Shown: piece by piece, positions 39,701 through 51,700 of the stretch
How positions within the stretch are numbered: position 1 is the stretch's first letter
Layout of the letters: the number at the start of each line of letters is the position of its first letter
NCBI GenBank assembly: GCA_947561585.1
Contig: CANNZV010001181.1
Location: 1 to 64,000 of the forward strand
Source of the DNA: Caprella mutica
Taxonomy: Eukaryota; Arthropoda; Malacostraca; Amphipoda; Caprellidae
Reading direction: 5' to 3'
DNA: 64,000 bases
Program-made: the position numbers and the translations under genes
Notes under the pieces: model-generated
Databases searched by the model: none
Told to the model about the DNA's origin: nothing
What the model saw: only the letters and a program-made list of their open reading frames with translations

Positions 39701-42700
39701 AAGAGATATAGAGTGAGTTGTTAGGAGTAATGTACAACGAAGATAGGGGATTTTATTAAGGAACAGAGTGATAAATCAATGTGACTTATTACATAAACTT
39801 TTGAAATTTTACATAAAAATTTCACATAAAAATTTCAAAATTAAACACAAAAATTTCAAAATTTTACATAAAATTTGAAGAAAGTGCTGAAATTGAAACA
39901 TAACACGAAGCTAGCTATATTGAAAAGACCAAAAGACATGTAGCTAACTATAGTTTAATTTAAATTATAAAAGATAGTCATAATAACTCATACGGTTTCA
40001 CACTAACTATTCCCCAATACCTTTGTCAGTGGTGACCTTGACTTTGAGGGGGCATTTGGCCCCCTTAAGGGGCACATCAGCGTTAGAGGCATCCACAGTG
40101 AAGTTCTGAGGCTGGCCTGCCTTAACACTGCCTGGTTCCAGTCCTGGTCCATAGCAAGAGACTTTACTTGCCTCACCACCTTCAACTTCAACCTGAAGGT
40201 GAAAAAAACAGTTACACAGTTTGCTGGGAATTGTATAGGGACTTTTTCCACAAGACTTTTGAATCGTATAAAATAATCTTATAAAAAAAATCTGGTGGAA
40301 AGAGTAAAAAAACCCTGCGTGTGTACGGCCCTTTAGAGTGACAACTAAGAAGATGTGCTGCCATCAGTTCTAAATTATAATATGTACTACCTATTAGTTA
40401 AGCTATCTACAGCTGGACTGGTTCATAAAGGTGCGCCAAACTATGTTTTTGCAAATATTTTATATAGTGTATGTTACAAATTATCGGATATTTCCACATT
40501 TTCGATTAGATAGCTATGATCGAAAATATCGAACTGTCTGATAACTTAATACTGCCATACTTAGAGTCTAGAGCCTATAGATAGAGAACCTTAAAAGGTG
40601 AGCCAGGAATGTGTTCATCAGCGAACTTCACAGCAACATCGTAAGTGCCAGGAGTGTCTGTATTGTACTCTACCCTGCAGGAACCGTCCCTGTTGTCGTG
40701 GCAGGACATCTGCGCCTCTGAGGGACCTTCTATCGCCAGTCCTAGACCTCCTGAGCCAGCACCTACAGAATATTAATGGAACTATATATTAACATGAACA
40801 AAAATAATAGTAAGATGAATAAGAGTAGGATATAATACTTAGGATAAGTTACGAATTATCGGTTAACAACTTCGGTCATATGAGAAAAAACGATATAAAA
40901 ATTGTTATTATTACACAGTGCTATCTAATACTTCTGCAAACCCGGGTTTTCATAACTATTTAGATAGCACTGTGTAATAATAATAATTTTATATTGTTTT
41001 TTCTTATATGACTGAAGATGTGAAAGCGACCGATAATTCGTAACCTACCCTACCTAACAATAGGCTACAAAATTACTAGAATCACCATCGGGTTTTTACC
41101 CATTAAATATTTTCCATGAAGTTAAATAGCACTCTCCAACAGTCTAGCTAGAAAATAATGAGAATAGGGTACTGTAATAGTACCTAGTATAACGGTTACC
41201 TTTTGTATCTACAGTGAAATGGTTGGGGTGGTTAATCTTTCCCTTTGCCAGACCGTTACCCCAGGCATTGCACTTGGAAGCATCGGACCCACGTCTCACA
41301 TCTACTTTGAAGGGGGAGCCGGGAATGGGAGCACCGGCATACATCAGCTCTATGGTGTGACAACCTAAAATGGAAAAACAGCCAGAATGAACACCTTGTA
41401 ATAATACATGATGCATATTAATATATTTGGCAAAAAAGAACAAATAAAGTTTGAAATAGAAAGTAATATATTACTGTGCTTTTAGAATAAATTAAATGCT
41501 TAGGAATATTTTGGATCTAATAGCTAACAGAATTTTGCTATGTAGCTAAATCTAATCTAGTCATAATTAAGAAACGGCTGTAGGGTAAGTTACGAATTAT
41601 CGGTCGGTTTCACATCTTCGGTCATATAGGAAAAAAAGATTCAATAATTAAAAATTAATTTTTGTTTTAATTATAATATTTTTTTTCTTATATATATGAC
41701 TGAAGATGCGTTATTGACCGATAATTCGTAACTTCCCCCAATCATGATTTTTTCACTACTCTTAGTTTTGTGTACCTTCTTCGAATGGTGTGTAAGATAT
41801 CTTGTAAGTATGGTCAGGCTGACTCTCCACGTAACTGTCGGTGGTACCCCCACTAGGACTAGTGACGAGGCACAGCATCTTGCCCTGGTCAGGACCACTT
41901 CCTCTAGGCAGTCCCTTGGAGTCAGAGAAGTTCCTGGACCTCCTACCATCCCCTGGGTAGCCATCTGCTTGGGGTCCTTCCAGTGACTTGGTGTCCACCA
42001 CAAAAGATGCAGGACAGTCAACGAAAACACCTGAAGAGGTATAGGAAAATCAGGCATTGCAAACATTGATTACCTTAGTGCATCGAAAAAATAAACTTTT
42101 TGGGTAAGTTACGAATTATCGGTCGGTTTCACATCTTCAGTCATAAAAACGATAAAACCATTATTAATTAATTTTTTTTCGGTTTTGCTTATATGACCAA
42201 AGATGTGAAACCGACCGATAATTCGTAACTTCGCTCTCATATATATTTAATATTAGTCAGAGTAGCTAATACATATAATCTATGAATAGAAGATGCTGAT
42301 GAATATCAATCTGCAGGAAAAACAAAAAAGGTAAACCTGATTTACTAAAGAATTAGCATGCTAGAAATTGGAAAACACGCTGAAAGTAATAATTTTGGAA
42401 AAAAATAATTAGGTCAATAATTAATTAGTAACAAAAATAGAACAAAATAGTCTTCATAAACTAATTGATGCACAAAAGGTATTACAATAGGTTAGAAAGA
42501 TGCAACAAACTAGCTACTAGTACAATCATAATTATTGGTAAATAAACATCTGAAACAAATATCTGAAATAAAAACATAATTATAATTGAAGTATATATAG
42601 CTACAACAAAAGTAAATTTTTATGAAAAAAACTCTTTGATCACAACGCAAAATTAGTTTCTACTAACAGGAGTGAAAAGAAATCAACTGTCGTTAGTTTT

Positions 42701-45700
42701 ACTCAAACAAACAGGGAATGGTACCAGTGGGTTGAATTCCGGAACCGGAGACTCTAATTCCCGATCTTGGATTGGTGGTTGCTAAAGTTGACGCTTGGTG
42801 CATACTTTGCTGCCTTCTGGACACCTCTGATGTACCAATGGGTGGTGGAAAGGGGCCTGAACCACCAGGGGTAACTAGTTGTCATATAAGAGTTAGAATT
42901 AATTAATTTTTTATTCGATAATAAATCGTCGAATACGCGAACCAATTTTTAATACAGTCATCTCAATAAATGTCGATGATTCCAATGAGTCCCAACCTGG
43001 AAAAGGTGCCTCGCCCCGGATACTGGCAGTGAAGGGTGAGTCCAAAATGTGTTCATCATTGAAGGTGATATTGATGACATAGACACCAGGCTGAGTAGGG
43101 AGGTAGGCCACTGCCTGGGGTCAAAAGCCAGCCACAATTTGAGAGAAGAACACGGGTTGAGTTAGGTGGAGGAATACATTTCGATATAGCCAATTAACCA
43201 TTAAAAGGATATATAGGGTGAGTTACGAATTGTCGATCGGGTCTAAATCTTCGAACATAGAAGAAAAAAGATATAGTAATAATTAAATCATTATTATAAT
43301 ATCATTTTTTCTTACCTGACCCAAAATGTGAAACCGACCGATGATAATTCGTAACTTGTCCAATTTGCTAGTGTTCCCAAAACTATTTGTAAACCTTGTG
43401 GCTCTCATTCTGATCATCTTAACTATCTAATGAAACTAAATGATAAGAAATTTCTGAATCTTCTTTATTATTCGGTACAGGAAATTATTTGATTAACAGG
43501 ATTTATAATTTTTTTTTATGTTCCGAATAGTGGATGTGTACTTTGACTAATACAAGTATGATTGATATTAGCCAATAATATATCGAGCCCAATAAGACGG
43601 GATCACTAAGAAAAGTTTTCAGAAATCATGTACTGGGATAGGAGACTAAAAGGTCTAGCAACAGTTATTTCAAATTATGAGATCAAAATTGACTAACGCA
43701 AGTTCCATCTCCATTATCTCTGCAGTTGATAGCAGCTTCCACCGGTCCTTCCACCGTGACACCCAAACCCCCGGCGGCATTGGCTGCCCGGGTGTCAATC
43801 ATAAACTCCGCCGGGTGATTGGCTCTTCCGTCACTCAGACCCGGGCCCCAAGCGGTAACTTGGGAAGCTCCGGATGATGGTGTACAAGTTACTCTAGAAC
43901 AGTGCGTTAGCTATATTTACTACAAACACAACTAAAGGCATTTCTAGTTCAGATCTATAACTAAAAATAACTATGTAGATAAGTAACTTTTTTAAATTTT
44001 ATATAGGTTGTCTTAAAATTCTATCATGGCTTCACGGGATTATCTATAATTACTGCATTAAAATTTATTCTGCACATTAATCTGCATTCTTGACTAAATT
44101 ATCTTTAAAGACAGATGTACACCAATAAAAATCCTGTACCTGAAAGGTGCTCTAGTGATTCTCTTGCCCCCAAACTGTATGTTGAGTAGATACTCCCCTA
44201 GCTCCGTGGGGGTAAAATTCACAAGGTACCCTTGTAGTGTCGGTAAAATGTGCGCCTTAACTCTGGAACCTTAGGTTCACAGTGATAAAAAAAGACTTAC
44301 TTTAATCTAAGTAACAGTAAATACGATTAAATATGGCAAAATAGTTTAATTAAGATTTCATTACTAACAAATACCATGAACTAAATTCCCAACGCTGAAA
44401 TGCAAATTTGTATTTTTACATTAATTTAGAATTCATGTTTTTAATGTAAAAATAGACTTTAAGTAAAAAATTAGATGGTTGGGAGTATGGTTCATCAGAT
44501 GAGCCTTTTTCTCACCAGAGGGCGAGGTGATCTGGACACAGAGGTCCCCCAAACCTGCTGCAGCCGTTATCACCTCAAACTGCTGCAGCGAGTGGATGGG
44601 AGCAGCTGGTGAAGAGGGGAGGGGGTAGGGGAAGTTAGGAATGGTAGGAATGTTCCAAACCTTTGGTCATATAAGATCAATTTAATTTATTTGGTATCCA
44701 CGATACCTGAAAGGTCTCATAGATACCAAATAAAATAAATTATTATATCGTTTGTTTTTATATGACCGAAGATGTGAAACCGACCGATAAATCGTAACTT
44801 ACCCTAATGAATGAAGGAAGTTATGCACCTTAGCTACAACTATTCCGACAGTAACGGAGTAATTTTAAGTAATTAAAATAAAAAATCAATAAAATTATTT
44901 AACATTTTGATAATAAAGTAAGTTCAAGGCGAGACAATTTTCAATGTATATATTTTTATGGTACAGATATAGATAGTTTATTATTCGCTATAATTGTTAA
45001 TAACTGAGAGTGTATGGAGTTAAAATATCACATAATTATTATTTATTAATTAATTTAGTTATTTCCTAGGCATCTGATAGATTTTATATAATATATGCGG
45101 GATTACTTTACTAAATTAGCTTTTACAATAAGAAAATTTGCCCAAAACTTTAATGTAAATTATATAGCTAATCAAAATACGAATATACGAAGCTATCTAA
45201 ATACTAAATTATATATATTTATTTATCGAGAATAGGTACATTCTGTAAAATAGCTAAACTGTATTATTACATAACACACACATAAATAAATAAAAATATA
45301 AAGCCAATAGCACAAAAAATAACAAAACCTACCTATATTAGGTGTTATGATTAAAAATTTGCAATAACTGAAAAAAAATTGTAAGAAATAAAAACACGAT
45401 TAGTTAATTCTGGAATAGAAAATAAGAAGAATGAAAGCGACCTGTGTAGCAAGAAGAAAAATTATTTATAATAATTAACATATAAAAAATTGTGAAAATT
45501 TAAAAAAGAAGGTCCAATAATTTGTGGTTATGATAAAATAAATTATTAATAGCATTGTGATTAATTATCGATAAGGTGATTAATATATTAATAACGGTGA
45601 TAAGTTATAAATAAAATGATTAATAACAATTAAGGTATTTATGAACTGCACACATTTTTTACTCACTTGAACCTGTACAAGAGACGAGAAAACGTAGAAA

Positions 45701-48700
45701 GGAGGAACAAAAACACATTATGGTAGCTACTACTTCAGAAAAATATTGTCTAAAAAAATGCTACTAATATACTAGCTACTTGAAATAGCTACATTCGAGA
45801 ATAAATCACCACAAATCTGTTACAAATTAGTCCATATTAGCTACACTAATGATGAAAAAGAAACTGGTAGCTATTCATTGTTCATGAAGATTTAAACAGG
45901 AAATATAATGCTGCTAGAGATTAATGTTTGATACAAGAAAAACGATAAATTTACTCTATCTATTATTATTTTAAAATAATGAAAATAATAGCTATACTCA
46001 CTAGGTTCGAGTCCATCCACTTTCACTTTGCTGACATCTACTGAGGGCTGAACAGGCACAAGCAGTGGAGACTGAGGCACCTCCTGACCAGCGTACAGAA
46101 CAACCAACTGAAGAATGAGCGACAGTGTGAGAGTAAGGCGGGAAGTAAACAAATCACTAGGGTTGTGACAGTATGCTTTGAAAATAATAGATTTTAAGAA
46201 TATAATAGACGAAACGAAATGAAATGGTATCGAATACTATACACCGCCGTTTTCGAAAAAAATCAATGTTGTTTAATACTCTCCGTCAGGATCTAAGATT
46301 TCAAAAGCATATTTTCATACCCTACATATCAGATATAAAAAAATATATATATATAAAGATATGATCTTTATATAGCATTTAACAGTCAATTTATTGATTA
46401 TTCATTAATTAATGAGAGTTCACCTTGTGTCTGCCAACTTGAGAGGTTTCGTAGTCTACTCTGAAAGTGCCATCGCCATTATCTCTGATGTTGATGGGCA
46501 CATCTTGACCACTCTCGTTAGTGAGTGCAATCTGAACATCACCTGTGATGTGATTGGCAATGAGCAGTGGTAGTTATAGGAAATTAGCAAACATAAGATA
46601 AAATAATAGGAAATTAGGAACCATTGAGTAAATTATAGGAAAATAGGAAACATTGGGTAAATTATAGGAACCATTGGATAAATTGTATGAAACATTGGGT
46701 AAATTATAGGAACCATTGGGTAAATTGTAGGAATTATTAGGTAAACTATAGGAATCATTGGGTAAGTTATAGGATTCATTGGGTAATTATAGGAATAGTT
46801 GATTAAATTATACAAGTTATTAATCATATTTTATAAATCATTGATTAAATATTTATTCGTTATTTCAGAGAAGTTGTCTTCTAAATTGATATAACATAAA
46901 ATAAAATAAAAATTACCTACCAAAGTAAGGTTAAAATTAATTTTCGTTATAGTTTAATTGAGCAAAGGAGGAAATATTTCCGCAACAATTCAGCATAAGT
47001 AGCTCCTTTAAATTGATTCCATCCGTTCCAAACAGTTAGTTACCTGGGCCAGCTTTCTTGCAGTCTATATCGAAGTGAGTGGGAGTGTTGCTCTTAACTC
47101 CCTTCTCAATGCCTGGGCCCTTCAGTACCACCGCCTGGGGGTCACTGGACTCATTCACCCGCACACGGTAGGGACTTTCACCCAGGGAGAGACCGCCACA
47201 AGTCACCTGAAGTCGAGAGGTATTTAAACAATGCAATTCGTGAAAATAATATCAATAAGTTTCACTTCATTATAAGGATGTCTTTTAAATCAATTTAGTC
47301 AAGATAAACTAAATAACAAAAATATTTGAAGAAATCACTACAATTTGTGCAGTTTAATCCATTCGAATCAATAAGATTCATAAGAATGGGCTGGTACGTT
47401 AACTGAGTGAAGGTTCTTATACCAATAGAAAGTCAGCGAAAAATCACGAACACGTTCAACTTTTAAAATTCCCATCTTATAGATCAAAGGGTCTGAGTGA
47501 GCTAAATACTCACTACCCGTTATGATTATGACCACTTTCTTTGCAGCATCTTCATAATTTGATTGCAGTACTAATAGGTAGCTACAATATAGCTATAAGA
47601 GAAAGACAGCATCCTTAATATAGTCTACCATCACTTACCATAATTGTGTGCTTGCCAGGAATTTTTGGAATGTAGGAGAATTTCTGCTGCTTGCTTGCCC
47701 CCAGTCCAGGGCCAGATGTTTTCTTGATGGGGATGTTCTTGTAGTCCGAGTTGATGACTTGCACATCGATATCTTCGGGGTTTCTGCAGCCTGAGGAAAA
47801 GGGTTAGAGAATTTGATTGCATTTGGTAGCTGAAAGATATTTACACCCATTTTTAGTAAGTGTTTCATAAAGTTAATAATGCGATAGATATTATTACCTG
47901 CTACTGAGAAGAAAGTTTCTTCATCCACAATGGGTCCTTCGCTTGACAGGCCGGGACCACTACAAGTCACCTTATGAAAGAAAACAGTTGAGTGTGATTG
48001 ATGATAACTAAGTCTCAATTCAATATAAATCTAAACATTTCTATCACCAGCTATAGGGTAAGTTACGAATTATCAGCCGTTTTCACATCTTCGGTCATAT
48101 AAGAAAAAACTATATAATATTAATTTAATTTATATTATAGTTTTTTCTAATATGATCGAAGATGTAAAACCTACCGATAATTCGTAGCTTACCCTACATG
48201 AAAATTGCATAATTATGATGATAATAGACATCAACAGATCAGGTAGCCACCACAAGTTATTTAGTAGCTACATTATGTTTTAATGAGTAGGTACGTACCT
48301 TACTGAGTTCCCCAAGAGTAAGTCCAGACTTGGCAGGCTGTATATCAGCAATGTAAGGGCTATTTGGAATGTCTTCACCCTATGGAAAAAGAATAGAACA
48401 AATGAAAGTCAAAACCATTGATGAAGCAATAGTGCATTTAGTACTACATGTTTCTAGTAAGTACAATCAATCCAGAGAAGGTTATCGTGGGACCATCTAA
48501 GAATAACCATCTTAATATTTTAAGGTCACAAATTTCTCCCTGGTTCTCAGATATAAACAAGATTACAAATAAACAAATTTTGGGATGTAATAGATCATTT
48601 ACCTGACAAAGGATGTGGAGGGAGTACTCCCCCTCTACAGTAGGAAGGTAAGTAACATCGGCAGACCCATCTCCTAGATCTTTGCACTCTATCTTTGCTT

Positions 48701-51700
48701 CGCTAGGGCCTTCGATACTGAAACCTGAGGTATAAAGTACATAGGTTAGTATGGAGTACAAGAAAACTCTATTCGATTTGCAAAAATGAGAACAGAGAAC
48801 ACACCCAATGCTCCAGTTTCTCCATTTGCCTCCACGGTGAAGGTAGCTGGTTGCATCGCAACTCCATTGGTGAGACCCGGACCAAAGGCACGGATACGTG
48901 AGGTTTTGCTGGGGCCCACACCCACCTGGGGAAGGAAGAATGTTGATGTCAAGTGTTGTTTAAAAAATTACAAATTTTCAAAATGATCACATATAAGTAT
49001 ACATAGTTTAAAAAAAGCAAAATTGTAGAATTTAAGAAAAATCTGACAGAAAGTACTTAAGCGGTCTAATCATAATTAAAGTTTGAATGAAGACGCTACA
49101 TGATTCTGTGATTGCAAACTACAATAGAAAACTAATTTCCTTTTTTTCGATATAAAAATTTTAGTTGGTATCCATGATACCTACAGGTATCATGGATACC
49201 AACTAAAATTGATATTAAATAGTAATTATTAAAACGTTTTTCTTATATGCCCGAAAATGTGAAACCGACCACATCTACCGTAACTTCAGCCAATACATAC
49301 CTGGAAAGGACTCCTTGGCACCTCCGCACCCCCGTAGGTCACCATCACCACATGCTTGCCTTCAGTACGAGGTCTGTAGACATAGCGTGAAGTGTGAGAG
49401 TCGATACGCTCCTCTTCTACTGGAACTGACACACCACCTAATGGAGAAGGAAGAGAATTAATATTAGCAGGTGAATACTTAACTTCACAAGTCAAACTTA
49501 CAAAATAAAATAAATACTGGGTATAGTCAGAGAATTATGTACCTACCTAACTGATAGATTTTAATATTATCACTTACCTGGTCCTATTACTTTAGCTATT
49601 AGTTCACCATCTCCAGCCCCTTTGGTCACTACTTTGAAGTCCGCGTCATCCCCCACACGTACCCCCGTGGGTTGCAGACCCCTCCCGGAGGCCTTCACTC
49701 GGCGGGCATTGCTCGCTGTTGAGGATAATAACATTAGTAACACTCAGAGTATATATAGGAGGGAGAGATTACGTACTTAAAGATATACAGTCTTTTTACT
49801 TTACTTTAGTAAGTGAAGCATTTTACAAAATAGCGATACATGTAGCTACCTACTAACAAATAGTCACTAAAAAATTGATGTTTTTTATTTATTCAGAGCT
49901 GCCGGAGGCTTCCACATTTTCGATCATATAAATAAAAGGAAAATAAGCTTCATATATAATCGCATATGATCGAAATATGGAACTGTACGATAATAGATAT
50001 AAAAGAGTGTACAAAATTTCAGGGTGGAATAAGTAAATAAACTAGCGATGATTTTATCACTATTTTGATGACTAAAATATGAAGAAATTATTTTATTTAG
50101 CATTGAGTATTATTTTCTAATTAAAATGTAACTCATGTCCGAATAATTTAATTTAGTAATGCAAAAATTAAATTAGATTTGTATGAATTATCTTTAGATA
50201 TTTTAGGATCAGGATAGCTATTGCCAAATGTTAATTCTCACCTGGCGAAATCTTGACTCCAAATGGAGACCCTGGAATTGGTTTGCCGGAGTAGAAAATA
50301 TTAACGGAATGTAATCCAATAGTAGTAGCAGTGTACTCTACTCGAGTGACTTCAGAGTTAGAGGAGTCAGACCCATTGCTGCTAGAGCGACCATTCACTG
50401 CAGAGCCTGGAATGTACAGCAGGAATGAGAGCAATGGTAATGTACAGCAGGGATGAGAGCAATGGTAATGTACAGCAGGAATGAGAGCAATGGTAATGTA
50501 CAGCAGAAATGAGAGCAATGGTAATGTACAGCAAGATTGAGAGCAATGGTAATGTACAGCAGGAATGAGAGCAATGGTAATGTACAGCAGGAATGAGAGC
50601 AATGGTAATGTACAGCAGGAATGAGAGCAATGGTAATGTACAGCAAGATTGAGAGCAATGGTAATGTACAGCAGGAATGAGAGCAATGGTAATGTACAGC
50701 AGGAATGAGAGCAATGGTAATGTACAGCAGGAATGAGAGCAATGGTAATATACAGCAGGAATGAGAGCAATGGTAATGTACAGCAGGAATGAGAGCAATG
50801 GTAATGTATAGCAAGATTGAGAGCAATGGTAATGTACAGCAGGGATGAGAGCAATGGTAATGTACAGCAGGAATGAGAGCAATGGTAATGTACAGCAGGA
50901 ATGAGAGCAATGGTAATGTACAGCAGGAATGAGAGCAATGGTAATATACAGCAGGAATGAGAGCAATGGTAATGTACAGCAAGATTGAGAGCAATGGTAA
51001 TGTACAGCAGGGATGAGAGCAATGGTAATGTACAGCAGGAATGAGAGCAATGGTAATGTACAGCAGGAATGAGAGCAATGGTAATGTACAGCAGGAATGA
51101 GAGCAATGGTAATGTACAGCAGGAATGAGAGCAATGGTAATGTACAGCAGGAATGAGAGCAATGGTAATGTACAGCAGGAATGAGAGCAATGGTAATGTA
51201 CAGCAGGAATGAGAGCAATGGTAATGTACAGCAGGAATGAGAGCAATGGTAATGTACAGCAGGAATGAGAGCAATGGTAATGTACAGCAGGAATGAGAGC
51301 AATGGTAATGTACAGCAAGATTGAGAGCAATGGTAATGTACAGCAGGAATGAGAGCAATGGTAATGTACAGCAGGAATGAGAGCAATGGTAATGTACAGC
51401 AGGAATGAGAGCAATGGTAATATACAGCAGGAATGAGAGCAATGGTAATGTACAGCAGGAATGAGAGCAATGGTAATGTATAGCAAGATTGAGAGCAATG
51501 GTAATGTACAGCAGGGATGAGAGCAATGGTAATGTACAGCAGGAATGAGAGCAATGGTAATGTACAGCAGGAATGAGAGCAATGGTAATGTACAGCAGGA
51601 ATGAGAGCAATGGTAATATACAGCAGGAATGAGAGCAATGGTAATGTACAGCAAGATTGAGAGCAATGGTAATGTACAGCAAGATTGAGAGCAATGGTAA

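Noticed and set aside
46633..46827. Minus-strand ORF with a YPMIP-type repeat
   Set aside because: It is a by-product of the degenerate 20-bp tandem repeat.
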